Assembly (NCBI GenBank): GCA_020635695.1
Contig: JACJZH010000015.1
Location: 1 to 49,211, forward strand
From: Flavobacteriales bacterium
GTDB lineage: Bacteria > Bacteroidota > Bacteroidia > Flavobacteriales_F > PHOS-HE28
Direction of reading: 5' to 3'
DNA: 49,211 nucleotides
Below, piece by piece: positions 31,440 to 40,396 of this stretch. The notes beneath the pieces are model-generated. The model searched no databases. It was given only the letters and a program-made list of their open reading frames with translations, and was not told the DNA's origin. A program made the position numbers and the translations under genes. Positions within the stretch are counted from its first letter, which is position 1. Each line of letters begins with the position of its first letter.

Positions 31440-32477
31440 ATGAGCAGCACCAAGACCGAGAAGCAGATGAGTTTGGAGGATGTCCTGCCGGCCGACGCCA
31501 CCGCGGCACAGGAACCTCTGTTGATGGAGAACAAGGACCGCTTCGTCCTCTTCCCGATCCAACACGACGACATCTGGCAGTTCTACAAGAAGCACGAGGC
31601 GAGCTTCTGGACGGCCGAGGAGATCGACCTGCATGCGGACCTGGTGGACTGGAACGACAAGCTGAACGACGACGAGCGTTACTTCATCAAGCACGTGCTC
31701 GCCTTCTTCGCCGCCAGCGACGGCATCGTGAACGAGAACCTGGCCGAGAACTTCCTGCACGAGGTGCAGTACACCGAGGCGCGCTTCTTCTACGGGTTCC
31801 AGATCGCCATCGAGAACATCCACTCGGAGACCTACAGCCTGCTGATCGACACCTACATCAAGGACGCGGTGGAGAAGGAGCGTCTGCTGCACGCGATCGA
31901 CACCGTGGACTGTGTGAAGAAGAAGGCGGAGTGGGCCTTGCGCTGGATCGAGAAGGGCAGCTTCGCCGAACGCCTGGTGGCCTTCGCGGCGGTGGAGGGC
32001 ATCTTCTTCAGCGGCAGCTTCTGCAGCATCTTCTGGCTGAAGAAGCGCGGTCTGATGCCGGGCCTGAGCTTCAGCAACGAACTGATCAGCCGTGACGAGG
32101 GCCTGCACTGCGACTTCGCCTGCCTGCTCTACACCAAGCACCTGATCAACAAGCTGTCCAAGAAGACGGTCGAGAAGATCATCCTGGACGCGGTGGCCAT
32201 CGAGAAGGAGTTCGTGACCGACGCGCTGCCGGTGAACCTGATCGGGATGAACGCCAAGCTGATGCAGCAGTACATCGAGTTCGTGGCCGACCGCCTGCTG
32301 GTGGAACTGGGCAACGAGAAGGTGTTCAACGCCGCCAACCCGTTCGACTTCATGGAGATGATCAGCCTGCAGGGCAAGACCAACTTCTTCGAGAAGCGCG
32401 TGGGTGATTACCAGAAGGCGGGGGTGATGACCCAGAACAAGGACGACAACAAATTCACGCTGGACGCCGATTTCTGA
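31440..32477 (+). CDS. nrdB: Ribonucleotide reductase class Ia, small subunit
   Basis: A 345-residue R2 protein, closely resembling the eukaryotic type (HVLAFFAASDGIVNENL, RFFYGFQIAIENIHSETYS, RRGLMPGL-like KKRGLMPGLSFSNEL, ISRDEGLHCDFACL). Diiron ligands are Asp94, Glu125, His128, a Glu in AVEGIFFSG, and Glu and His in DEGLHCD. The radical Tyr is Tyr132 (HSETYS). It pairs with nrdA downstream to make deoxynucleotides. The N-terminus has about 30 variable residues before NKDRFVLFPI. It is preceded by a long leader with a predicted hairpin. The order nrdB-nrdA, not nrdA-nrdB, is notable. Confidence 0.97.
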   Translation: MSSTKTEKQMSLEDVLPADATAAQEPLLMENKDRFVLFPIQHDDIWQFYKKHEASFWTAEEIDLHADLVDWNDKLNDDERYFIKHVLAFFAASDGIVNENLAENFLHEVQYTEARFFYGFQIAIENIHSETYSLLIDTYIKDAVEKERLLHAIDTVDCVKKKAEWALRWIEKGSFAERLVAFAAVEGIFFSGSFCSIFWLKKRGLMPGLSFSNELISRDEGLHCDFACLLYTKHLINKLSKKTVEKIILDAVAIEKEFVTDALPVNLIGMNAKLMQQYIEFVADRLLVELGNEKVFNAANPFDFMEMISLQGKTNFFEKRVGDYQKAGVMTQNKDDNKFTLDADF

Positions 32478-32668
32478 GGCGGTCCGGGTCCGTTCACGAT
32501 CCCCGGTCAACAAGTCGGAGGCACGCCACCGACGAAAGCGGGGAAGCAGGACGGATCTTGGGAAGCCCGGAGCGGGGACCTCGACGAACGCAACGGAACG
32601 GCCGCCAGGCGGGAGCCCAGGGCCGATGAGATCACGGAAGGAACGAACCTGAACACGAAGAGAACACG

Positions 32669-35068
32669 ATGTACGTCATCAAGCGAGACGGCCGCCGGGA
32701 GGCGGTGAAGTTCGACAAGATCACCGCCCGGGTGAAGAAGCTGTGCTACGGGCTGGATCCCATGGTGGATGCCACCGCCGTGACCCTCAAGGTCATCGAT
32801 GGCATCTACGACGGGGTCACCACGACCGAGCTGGACAACCTTGCCGCCGAGGTGGCCGCCACCATGACGGTGCGCCACCCCGACTACGCGCAGCTGGCCT
32901 CCCGCATCGCGGTGAGCAACCTGCACAAGGGCACCGAGAAGTCCTTCAGCGAGACCATGAAGGCCCTCCACGAGTACGTGGACCCGAAGACCGGCGCACC
33001 GGCCTCGCTGATCGCCGAGGACGTGCACGAGATCATCCAGAAGAACGCGGAGCTGCTGGACAGCACGATCATCTACGATCGCGACTTCACCTACGACTAC
33101 TTCGGCTTCAAGACCCTGGAGCGGAGCTACCTGCTGCGCATCGACGGTCAGGTGGCCGAACGCCCGCAGCACATGCTGATGCGCGTGGCCGTGGGCATCC
33201 ACAAGGACGACCTCGAGGGCGCGATCCGCACCTACAACGACCTGAGCCAGGGCTGGTACACCCACGCCACGCCCACGCTCTTCAACGCCGGCACGCCGAA
33301 GCCGCAAATGAGCAGCTGCTTCCTGCTGCAGCTGAAGGAGGACAGCATCAGCGGCATCTACGACACGGTGAAACAGTGCGCCCAGATCAGCCAGAGCGCG
33401 GGCGGCATCGGCCTGAGCGTGCACAACCTGCGCGCCAAGGGCAGCTACATCAAGGGCACCAACGGCACCAGCAACGGCATCGTGCCCATGCTGCGCGTGT
33501 TCAACGACACCGCTCGCTACGTGGACCAGGGTGGCGGCAAGCGCAAGGGCAGCTTCGCCATCTACCTGGAGCCCTGGCACGCCGACGTGGAGGACTTCCT
33601 GGAGCTGAAGAAGAACCACGGGAAGGAGGAAATGCGCGCCCGCGACCTCTTCTACGCCATGTGGATCCCCGACCTCTTCATGAAGCGGGTGGAGCAGAAC
33701 GCGGACTGGACCCTGATGTGCCCCAACGAGTGCCCGGGCCTGCCCGACACCTGGGGCGAGGAGTTCGAGAAGCTCTATGAGAAGTACGAGTCCGAGGGCA
33801 AGGGCCGCAAGACCATGAAGGCCCAGGACCTCTGGTTCCACATCCTGGAGAGCCAGATCGAGACCGGCACGCCCTACATCCTGTTCAAGGACGCCGCCAA
33901 CCGCAAGAGCAACCAGCAGAACCTGGGCACCATCAAGAGCTCCAACCTCTGCACGGAGATCATGGAGTACACCAGCCCCGATGAGGTGGCCGTGTGCAAC
34001 CTGGGCTCCATCGCCCTGCCCAAGTTCGTGAGCAAGGGCAAGTTCGATCACGACAAGCTCTTCGAGGTCACCTACCAGCTCACGCGGAACCTCAACAAGG
34101 TCATCGACCAGAACTACTACCCGATCCCCGAGGCGCGGCGCAGCAACATGCGCCACCGCCCCATCGGCATCGGCGTGCAGGGCCTGGCGGACGCCTTCAT
34201 CCTCATGCGCTATCCCTTCGACAGCGTGGAGGCCAAGGTGCTGAACCGGGAGGTCTTCGAGACCATCTACTACGCCTCCATGTCGGCCAGCAAGGACCTG
34301 GCCAAGGAGGAGGGACCGTACGAGACCTTCGCCGGTTCGCCCATCAGCAAGGGACAGTTCCAGTTCGACCTGTGGGGCGTGAAGCCCAGCGACCGTTGGG
34401 AGTGGGACGTGCTGCGCGAGGAGGTGATGGAGCACGGCGTGCGCAACAGCCTGCTGCTGGCGCCCATGCCCACGGCCAGCACCGCCCAGATCCTGGGCAA
34501 CAACGAGTGCTTCGAGCCCTACACCAGCAACATCTACACCCGGCGCGTGCTCAGCGGTGAGTTCGTGGTGGTGAACAAGCACCTGCTGCGCGACCTCGTG
34601 AAGCTGGGCATGTGGAACGAGGACCTGAAGAACAAGATCATCGCCGCCAACGGCTCGGTGCAGAACATCCCCGAGGTGCCGCAGAACCTGAAGGACCTCT
34701 ACAAGACCGCCTACGAGATCAGCCAGAAGGCCATCATCGACATGGCGGCCGACCGCGGGGCCTTCATCTGCCAGAGCCAGAGCCTGAACCTCTTCCTGGA
34801 GAACCCCAACTTCGCCAAGATGACCAGCATGCACTTCTACAGCTGGAAGGCGGGGTTGAAGACCGGCATGTACTACCTGCGCAGCAAGGCCGCCACGGAC
34901 GCCATCAAGTTCACCGTGGACAAGAGCAAGCTGGAGCAGCCCGCCGGGGCCAAGGTGGCCGAGCCCGCCATGGCCGTCGCCAACGGAAGCACCATGAGCG
35001 CCGATGCCGCCGCCCAGATCGCCTGTTCACTGGACGATCCGGACAGCTGCGAGATGTGCAGCGGATAG
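32669..35068 (+). CDS. nrdA: Ribonucleotide reductase class Ia, large subunit
   Basis: A 799-residue R1 protein. The N-terminal ATP-cone (MYVIKRDGRREAVKFDKITA) mediates allosteric control. The barrel carries FNAGTPKPQMSSCFLLQL, with the first active-site Cys, and SSNLCTEIMEYTSPDEVAVCNLGS, with further active-site residues. APMPTASTAQILGNNECFEP is the conserved PxPTASTxQI motif. The C-terminal redox pair is DSCEMCSG. Like NrdB, it is of the eukaryotic-like type. The 191-bp gap from nrdB contains no clear promoter, so it is probably transcribed with nrdB. A terminator follows at 35095-35120. Confidence 0.98.
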   Translation: MYVIKRDGRREAVKFDKITARVKKLCYGLDPMVDATAVTLKVIDGIYDGVTTTELDNLAAEVAATMTVRHPDYAQLASRIAVSNLHKGTEKSFSETMKALHEYVDPKTGAPASLIAEDVHEIIQKNAELLDSTIIYDRDFTYDYFGFKTLERSYLLRIDGQVAERPQHMLMRVAVGIHKDDLEGAIRTYNDLSQGWYTHATPTLFNAGTPKPQMSSCFLLQLKEDSISGIYDTVKQCAQISQSAGGIGLSVHNLRAKGSYIKGTNGTSNGIVPMLRVFNDTARYVDQGGGKRKGSFAIYLEPWHADVEDFLELKKNHGKEEMRARDLFYAMWIPDLFMKRVEQNADWTLMCPNECPGLPDTWGEEFEKLYEKYESEGKGRKTMKAQDLWFHILESQIETGTPYILFKDAANRKSNQQNLGTIKSSNLCTEIMEYTSPDEVAVCNLGSIALPKFVSKGKFDHDKLFEVTYQLTRNLNKVIDQNYYPIPEARRSNMRHRPIGIGVQGLADAFILMRYPFDSVEAKVLNREVFETIYYASMSASKDLAKEEGPYETFAGSPISKGQFQFDLWGVKPSDRWEWDVLREEVMEHGVRNSLLLAPMPTASTAQILGNNECFEPYTSNIYTRRVLSGEFVVVNKHLLRDLVKLGMWNEDLKNKIIAANGSVQNIPEVPQNLKDLYKTAYEISQKAIIDMAADRGAFICQSQSLNLFLENPNFAKMTSMHFYSWKAGLKTGMYYLRSKAATDAIKFTVDKSKLEQPAGAKVAEPAMAVANGSTMSADAAAQIACSLDDPDSCEMCSG

Positions 35069-35094
35069 CACGCGGGAACACTGTGGAGTGGAAG

Positions 35095-35120
35095 GGGCGG
35101 CCGTTGGGGGCCGCCCTTTT
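35095..35120 (+). terminator. Rho-independent terminator after nrdA
   Basis: GGGCGGCC (35095-35102) pairs with GGCCGCCC (35109-35116) around a 6-nt loop, followed by TTTT. It ends the nrdBA unit and lies just before the convergent SGNH gene stop. Confidence 0.85.
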
Positions 35121-35129
35121 CGTTCAGGG

Positions 35130-36059
35130 TCACCGGTCCGATGCCTGCCGCAGCAGGTAGCGGCTCACTTGCAGCGCCCCGGGCTTGTTCAGGTGGCCGG
35201 CGTCCGCGAAGAGGGAGTCGGGCCACCTGCGGTCGGTGGCGTCCAGCACCCGGTGCCCATACGGCCCCACCACCTCGCGCATCCGTTCCACATGTGCCTG
35301 CATGGTGCGTTCAGCCCCGTCATCCATCACCCCCTCCCGGTAGGGAAGGGCCAGCACGAAAAGGTCCGTTCCCTGGCCACGCAGCATGCGCGCGAGTTCC
35401 CGGAGCGAGCCGTAGCTGGCCGTGTCCAGTTCGGCCTGTCGCGGGGGGCGTTGTGCGTTCCGCAAGGGATCGATGCGGTCGGGGGGCACTTCCAGCGGAG
35501 CCGCACCGTGCGCATCGAAGCCGAGGTACTCATAGTTGCCGGGATCCCGAAGCCGGATCCGTTGCAGGCGGACCTGCCGGAGGTACCACGGTGCATTCCA
35601 ATGGGTGAGGTAGTTCACCCAGCCATGTTCCTGGTCCAGTGCGTGCGCCACCTCGGCACTGTCCATGTCCAGCACGTGTGCGGATCCATCGAGGTCCATC
35701 AGGTTGCACGGCAGCAACACCACCTTCGGTCGGGACCGGTCCACCAGGACGGGCGCCAGATCGGCCAGCCGGTGCAGATCAAGCCCCCAGGCGCCGGTGT
35801 TGCGGTAGGTCACGGGGCCGAAGTGCTCCAGGACCGCTTCGCTGGAGAGGTTGTTCAATGCGTTGGAGGAACCGATCGCCAGCACGTCCACCTGCTCGTC
35901 GGCACGTGTCCTGAAGGCCTCCAGCTGGGCGTTCAAGGCGATGTTGTTGGTGACCATCGGCGCCGGAATGAAGGCCCGTTGGAACCACAGCCAGATGGAG
36001 AGCACGACCACGATGGGAAGGGCCAGGAGCGCACATTCGACCACGAACCGCCGCACCAT
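35130..36059 (-). CDS. SGNH/DHHW-like protein associated with MBOAT O-acetyltransferase
   Basis: A 309-residue protein. ATG 36059 overlaps the MBOAT stop by 1 bp; the longer frame to 36206 lies inside MBOAT. An N-terminal membrane anchor (LLALPIVVVLSIWLWF) is followed by a catalytic-type loop AIGSSNALNNL (Ser64/Ser65) and, near the C-terminus, LFADAGHLNKPGA with the Asp-x-x-His typical of SGNH enzymes (residues about 287-290). Such proteins act with MBOAT acyltransferases, accepting or transferring acetyl groups on the outer side of the membrane. Operon context with MBOAT supports this. Substrate is unknown. Confidence 0.85.
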   Translation of the reverse strand: MVRRFVVECALLALPIVVVLSIWLWFQRAFIPAPMVTNNIALNAQLEAFRTRADEQVDVLAIGSSNALNNLSSEAVLEHFGPVTYRNTGAWGLDLHRLADLAPVLVDRSRPKVVLLPCNLMDLDGSAHVLDMDSAEVAHALDQEHGWVNYLTHWNAPWYLRQVRLQRIRLRDPGNYEYLGFDAHGAAPLEVPPDRIDPLRNAQRPPRQAELDTASYGSLRELARMLRGQGTDLFVLALPYREGVMDDGAERTMQAHVERMREVVGPYGHRVLDATDRRWPDSLFADAGHLNKPGALQVSRYLLRQASDR

Positions 36060-37504
36060 CAGAACTGGAAATAGATGAACTGCCCACTGTCCATGGGGGC
36101 GAAGGCGAACAGCATGAACACCGTGGCGTAGTAGCAGAGCAGCCGCACCGGACGGGCGGTCACCGCATCCAGTTGAAGGCCGTACTGGCGCTCCCTGTTC
36201 CACCACTCGAGCAGGAGCATGAAGGCGATGCAGGACCCTGCGATGGCCATGCCCCGTGGATCGCGTACCAGCGGGAACTCGAAGAGGGAGCTCGAGGCCA
36301 TGGTCCCGTAAATGGTGAGCGCATCACCCAGGCTGTCCGCTCGAAAGGCCACCCAGGCCAGCACGGTGAGCAGGAACGTGGTGGCCATGCCGCGCAGTTC
36401 GGTCCCGGAAGGGAACGGACGGCCCTGGGCCACGATGGCGGAACCCGTTCCGCGCCCCCTGGCAAGAACGAGCGGCACGAAGTACAGGCCGTTCAACAGC
36501 CCCCACGCCAGGAACGTCCAGTTCGCACCATGCCAGAACCCGCTGACCGTGAACACGATGAGCGCGTTGCGCACCTGCATGGCGCGGCTGCCGCGGCTTC
36601 CGCCCAGGGGGATGTACAGGTAATCCCGGAACCAGGTGCTCAGGCTGATGTGCCAGCGCCGCCAGAACTCCCCGATATCGCGGGAGAAGTAGGGGTAGGC
36701 GAAGTTGCGCATGAGGTCGAAGCCCAGGAGCCGGGCCGTACCGATGGCGATGTCCGAATACCCCGAGAAGTCGCCGTAGATCTGGAAGGCGAACAGCACG
36801 GTGGCAAGGAGCAGCGTGCTTCCTGCGTGGGCCTCCGGGTCGGCGTAGACCAGGTTCACGTACTGGGCGCAGGTGTCCGCGATCACCACCTTCTTGAACA
36901 GGCCCCACAGCACCTGGCGCAACCCATCGCGCGCCTTGCCGATGGCGAAGGTCCGTGGACCCATGAACTGGGGCAACAGGTTCGCCGCCCGTTCAATGGG
37001 GCCGGCCACCAGCTGGGGGAAGAACAGGATGAACGCGCCGAAGGCCACGGGGTCACGGACCGGTTCCAGTTGCCTGCGGTAGATGTCGATGGTGTAGCTG
37101 AGCGTCTGGAAGGTGTAGAAGCTGATCCCCACCGGCAGCACGATGCCCAGGGTGCCGAAGTCCAGCGGCCTGCCCAGCAGGGTGAAGGCCTCGTTGAAGC
37201 TGGAGAGGAAGAAGTCGAAGTACTTGAAGAAGCCCAGCAGCCCCAGGTTGCTGGTCAGGCTCAGCGCGAGCCACAGCTTTCTGCGTCCACTGCCTGCCGT
37301 GCGGAACAGCCGCAGGCCTACCACGTAGTCCACCAGGGCGCTGAAGCCGACGAGCCCCAGGTAGCGCCAGTCCCACCAGCCGTAGAACACCATGCTGGCC
37401 AGGAGCAGGAACGCGTTCTGTGCCTTGAACGACCGACCCAGCCCCCAATGGATCAGGAACACCAGCGGCAGGAACACCGCGAAGTCGATCGAGTTGAAGA
37501 GCAT
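36059..37504 (-). CDS. MBOAT family O-acyltransferase (AlgI-like)
   Basis: A 481-residue polytopic membrane protein with about ten membrane helices. It starts MLFNSIDFAVFLPLVFLIHW, as AlgI/DltB relatives do, and carries ASMVFYGWWDWRYL, PVGISFYTFQTLSYTIDIYR and the catalytic motif SGFWHGANWTFLAWG with its essential His. WRRWHISLSTWFRDYLYIPL is the family's second conserved block. It moves acyl groups across the membrane to an extracytoplasmic polysaccharide. The SGNH-like partner follows with a 1-bp overlap. A TACTTTTG box lies 64 nt before the ATG. Confidence 0.95.
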   Translation of the reverse strand: MLFNSIDFAVFLPLVFLIHWGLGRSFKAQNAFLLLASMVFYGWWDWRYLGLVGFSALVDYVVGLRLFRTAGSGRRKLWLALSLTSNLGLLGFFKYFDFFLSSFNEAFTLLGRPLDFGTLGIVLPVGISFYTFQTLSYTIDIYRRQLEPVRDPVAFGAFILFFPQLVAGPIERAANLLPQFMGPRTFAIGKARDGLRQVLWGLFKKVVIADTCAQYVNLVYADPEAHAGSTLLLATVLFAFQIYGDFSGYSDIAIGTARLLGFDLMRNFAYPYFSRDIGEFWRRWHISLSTWFRDYLYIPLGGSRGSRAMQVRNALIVFTVSGFWHGANWTFLAWGLLNGLYFVPLVLARGRGTGSAIVAQGRPFPSGTELRGMATTFLLTVLAWVAFRADSLGDALTIYGTMASSSLFEFPLVRDPRGMAIAGSCIAFMLLLEWWNRERQYGLQLDAVTARPVRLLCYYATVFMLFAFAPMDSGQFIYFQF

Positions 37505-37568
37505 GCTTACCGTTCCTACGGAAGGGAACAGTCGGCAGTTCCGCCATCCCGCCGACTGGTCAACGGAA

Positions 37569-37576
37569 CAAAAGTA
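37569..37576 (-). promoter_or_regulatory. -7 promoter box (TACTTTTG) of the MBOAT gene
   Basis: Perfect TAnnTTTG match, giving an MBOAT leader of about 60 nt. Confidence 0.55.
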
Positions 37577-37622
37577 GACCCGCGGTCACCCGGGTCATCA
37601 AGGACTCCTGACGGTCGTTCGT

Positions 37623-38843
37623 CTACTTGAACGCCGGGATCCCCGTCACCTCCGCGCCCGTGATCAGCAGGTGGATGTCGTGGGTGCCCTCATAGGTGAC
37701 CACGCTCTCCAGGTTCATCATGTGGCGCATGATGGGATACTCGTTGGTGATGCCCATGCCGCCCAGGATCTGCCGGGCCTCGCGGGCCACGTCCAGCGCC
37801 AGGGCCACGTTGTTGCGCTTGGCCATGCTGATCTGTGCGGTGGTGGCGCGTCCCTCGTTGCGCAGCACGCCCAGGCGCCAGGTGAGCAGCTGGGCCTTGG
37901 TGATCTCGGTGATCATCTCGGCCAGCTTCTTCTGCACCAGCTGGAAGCCGCCGATGGGCTTGCCGAACTGCACACGCTGTTTGCTGTAGCGCAGGGCGGT
38001 ATCGTAGCACTCCATGGCCACGCCCAGGGTGCCCCAGGCAATGCCGTAGCGGGCGCTGTCCAGGCAGCCGAGGGGGGCGCCCAGGCCGCTCTTGTTGGGC
38101 AGCAGGTTCTCCTTGGGCACCTTCACGTTGTCGAACACCAGCTCGCCGGTGGGGCTGGCGCGCAGGCTCAGCTTGCCGTGGGTGGTGGGCGTGGTGAAGC
38201 CCTCCATGCCACGCTCCACGAGCAGGCCGTGGATGCGGCCTTCGGTGTTCTCGGCCTTGGCCCACACCACGGCCACATCGGCCAGCGGGCTGTTGCTGAT
38301 CCACATCTTGGCCCCGTTCAGCAGGTAGTGGTCGCCCTTGTCCTGGAACACGGTGACCATGCCTCCGGGGTTGCTCCCGTGGTCGGGCTCGGTGAGGCCG
38401 AAGCAGCCGATCTTCCTCCCCTGGGCCATGTCGGGCAGCCACTTCTTCTTCTGCTCCTCGCTGCCGTACTTCCAGATCGGGTACATCACCAGGCTGCCCT
38501 GCACGCTGCACAGGCTGCGGAGCCCGCTGTCGCAGCGCTCGATCTCCTGCATGATGAGGCCGTAGCTGATCTGGTCCAGCCCCATGCCGCCGTATTCCTG
38601 CGGAATGATGGGTCCGAAGGCGCCGATCTCCGCCAGCCCGGGGATGATCTCCGGATGGAACTCGGCCTTCTCGAAGGCGTCCTCGATGATCGGCTTCAGG
38701 TGGGTGCTGACGTGCTTGCGGGCGGTGTCGCGGATCAGCTTGTGCTCGTCGGTCAGCAGCTCGTCCACCAGGTAGTGGTCGTGGCCCTGGAACAGGTCGG
38801 TACCGGCTTTCTTCACCGGCTTGGAGGAAGTGGTGGTGCTCAT
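37623..38843 (-). CDS. Glutaryl-CoA dehydrogenase-like acyl-CoA dehydrogenase
   Basis: A 406-residue acyl-CoA dehydrogenase with the GCDH signature ERCDSGLRSLCSVQGSLVM, followed by SEEQKKKWLPDMAQG and GCFGLTEPDHGSNPGGM. The catalytic base is Glu385 in VTYEGTHDIHLL, which matches the YEGTHDIH motif of glutaryl-CoA dehydrogenases. The FAD-binding motif WISNSPLADVAVVW and the Arg-rich helix RQILGGMGITNEYPI are present. It is expected to decarboxylate glutaryl-CoA to crotonyl-CoA in lysine or tryptophan breakdown, but no other gene of that pathway is nearby. A TAATTTCG box ends 7 nt before the ATG. Confidence 0.9.
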   Translation of the reverse strand: MSTTTSSKPVKKAGTDLFQGHDHYLVDELLTDEHKLIRDTARKHVSTHLKPIIEDAFEKAEFHPEIIPGLAEIGAFGPIIPQEYGGMGLDQISYGLIMQEIERCDSGLRSLCSVQGSLVMYPIWKYGSEEQKKKWLPDMAQGRKIGCFGLTEPDHGSNPGGMVTVFQDKGDHYLLNGAKMWISNSPLADVAVVWAKAENTEGRIHGLLVERGMEGFTTPTTHGKLSLRASPTGELVFDNVKVPKENLLPNKSGLGAPLGCLDSARYGIAWGTLGVAMECYDTALRYSKQRVQFGKPIGGFQLVQKKLAEMITEITKAQLLTWRLGVLRNEGRATTAQISMAKRNNVALALDVAREARQILGGMGITNEYPIMRHMMNLESVVTYEGTHDIHLLITGAEVTGIPAFK

Positions 38844-38850
38844 GGCGGCG

Positions 38851-38858
38851 CGAAATTA
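38851..38858 (-). promoter_or_regulatory. -7 promoter box (TAATTTCG)
   Basis: Ends 7 nt before the ATG at 38843. Divergent from the DUF4271 box. Confidence 0.5.
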
Positions 38859-38887
38859 GGAAAGGCAGCAGGGGGAAATGACGGCGC

Positions 38888-38895
38888 TACCTTCG
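38888..38895 (+). promoter_or_regulatory. -7 promoter box (TACCTTCG)
   Basis: Ends 4 nt before the DUF4271 ATG at 38900; the closest spacing in the window. Confidence 0.55.
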
Positions 38896-38899
38896 CCGC

Positions 38900-39550
38900 A
38901 TGGAGGGCACCCCGTTGATGGGCGATGCGTTGGGGTCCGAATGGACCACGGTGCTGCTGCTGGGGGTGCTGGCCGTGCTGGCCTGGACCAACCGCACGGC
39001 GGCCCGCAAGTGGCGGGTGCTGGCGCGGGGCCTGTTCCGCATGCGGCTGGGCCGCCAGCTGATGCGTGAGGAGATCGACCTGCAGGACCGGAGCCTGCTG
39101 GTGCTTCTGGGGGTTTCGGTGCTGGTCCTGGGCCTCTTCGGCTGGCAGGCCGGGGTGGTGTTCGCGGGCTGGAAGGCCGGTTTCGGGCGTTACCTGGCCG
39201 TGGCCGGCATGGTGGCCCTGGCCGTGGCCGTCCGCTTCCTGGTGCTGCGGCTGTGCGGCTTCCTGTTCCAGGCCGATGGTGGCATCGGCGAGTACCTGTA
39301 CACCATCGTGCTGCTGCTCGTGGCCACGGCCCTGGCCGTGCTGCCGGTGGTGGTGGTGGCGGCCTACCGGCCCGAGGCCCGGGCGTGGGTGCTGCCCCTT
39401 GGCGGTGCGCTGGCGGGGGCCTTTCTGCTGTTCCGATGGACCCGCGCCCTGTGGATCGGGGTGGGGGAGTCGGTGCCCCTCCGCTACGTTCTTTTGTACC
39501 TTTGCGCCGCGGAAGTCATGCCTGCCCTGCTCGTCATGCGCACGCTCTGA
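38900..39550 (+). CDS. DUF4271 membrane protein
   Basis: A 216-residue protein with about six membrane helices (for example VLLLGVLAVLAWTNR, LLVLLGVSVLVLGLFGW, LAVAGMVALAVAVRFLVL, TIVLLLVATALAVLPVVVV). DUF4271 is a Bacteroidota family usually placed beside hemD, as here. The final segment RYVLLYLCAAEVMPALLV is conserved. Function is unknown. The -7 box ends 4 nt before its ATG, so the transcript should be leaderless. hemD follows 31 bp downstream, with a possible internal promoter at 39497. Confidence 0.88.
   Translation: MEGTPLMGDALGSEWTTVLLLGVLAVLAWTNRTAARKWRVLARGLFRMRLGRQLMREEIDLQDRSLLVLLGVSVLVLGLFGWQAGVVFAGWKAGFGRYLAVAGMVALAVAVRFLVLRLCGFLFQADGGIGEYLYTIVLLLVATALAVLPVVVVAAYRPEARAWVLPLGGALAGAFLLFRWTRALWIGVGESVPLRYVLLYLCAAEVMPALLVMRTL
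39497..39504 (+). promoter_or_regulatory. Internal -7-like box (TACCTTTG) inside DUF4271
   Basis: Perfect TAnnTTTG within the coding sequence (codons for YLCA), 77 nt before hemD. It may be a real internal promoter or a chance match. Confidence 0.35.
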
Positions 39551-39581
39551 CAGCGTTCCCCCCACCAACCTAGGAAGCCCC

Positions 39582-40340
39582 GTGGCCTTGAAGAAGATCA
39601 AGAGCATCCTTGTATCGCAGCCCGCTCCGGCCGACGAGAAGTCGCCCTACCACGACCTGGCCGAGAAGCACAAGCTCAAGATCGATTTCCGCCCCTTCAT
39701 CAAGGTGGAGGCGGTGAGCGGACAGGAGTTCCGCCAGGAGCGCATCAACATCCTGGACCACAGCGCGGTGATCCTGACCAGCCGCAACGCGGTGGACCAC
39801 TTCTTCCGGATGTGCAAGGAGATGCGCATCACCGTTCCCGAGGACCTGAAGTACTTCTGCGTCTCCGAGTCGGTGGCCTACTACGTGCAGAAGTACATCG
39901 TGTACCGCAAGCGGAAGGTCTTCATCGGCAAGCACACCTTCGCCGACCTGATGGACGTGATCAAGAAGCACAAGAGCGAGACCTTCCTCGTGCCGTGCTC
40001 GGACATCCAGAAGCCGGAGATCCCGGCCATGCTGGACAAGGCCAACATCAAGTACACCAACGCCGTGTTCTACCGCACGGTGGCCTGCGACCTGCAGGAC
40101 CTCAAGGACCTGAAGTACGACCTGCTGGCCTTCTTCAGCCCCGGTGGCATCGAGAGCCTGCAGAAGAACTTCCCGGACTTCGACCAGAACGGCACGCTGA
40201 TCGCCGCCTTCGGGCCCACCACCTGCAAGGCGGTGGAGGACGCCGGACTGCGCCTGGACATCGCCGCCCCCGCCCCGGGAGCGCCCTCGATGACCATGGC
40301 CATCGAGCAGTACATCAAGCAGGCCGCGAAGGGCAAGTGA
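39582..40340 (+). CDS. hemD: Uroporphyrinogen-III synthase
   Basis: A 252-residue protein starting at GTG 39582 (VALKKIKSILVSQPAPADEK); no ATG lies nearby. HemD sequences are very divergent, but the pattern fits: ILVSQP at the first domain, HSAVILTSRNAVDHFF, VSESVAYYV, then the hinge and the second domain TFLVPCSDIQKPEIPAML, AFFSPGGIESL and ALIAAFGPTTCKAVEDAGL-type end (seen as LIAAFGPTTCKAVEDAGLRL). HemD closes the tetrapyrrole ring in haem synthesis. Its place between DUF4271 and rnpA is the usual Flavobacteria arrangement. Its stop overlaps a possible upstream rnpA start. Confidence 0.88.
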   Translation: MALKKIKSILVSQPAPADEKSPYHDLAEKHKLKIDFRPFIKVEAVSGQEFRQERINILDHSAVILTSRNAVDHFFRMCKEMRITVPEDLKYFCVSESVAYYVQKYIVYRKRKVFIGKHTFADLMDVIKKHKSETFLVPCSDIQKPEIPAMLDKANIKYTNAVFYRTVACDLQDLKDLKYDLLAFFSPGGIESLQKNFPDFDQNGTLIAAFGPTTCKAVEDAGLRLDIAAPAPGAPSMTMAIEQYIKQAAKGK

Positions 40341-40383
40341 CCGCGCCGTCCGCCCCGCGGCCCACCGCCGGTCACGCCCCGGC

Positions 40384-40391
40384 TACCTTAG
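40384..40391 (+). promoter_or_regulatory. -7 promoter box (TACCTTAG) of rnpA
   Basis: Ends 5 nt before the GTG at 40397, which decides that start over the GTG at 40337. Confidence 0.5.
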
Positions 40392-40396
40392 CGCCG

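Noticed and set aside
32507..34834. A 775-codon open frame antisense to nrdA
   Set aside because: It is opposite a certain gene, has a Val/Leu/His/Gly-rich composition without motifs, and arises from GC-rich third positions. The same holds for long antisense frames at 7018-8625, 22692-24668, 28217-29893, 36173-37630, 40976-42442 and 42476-44665.
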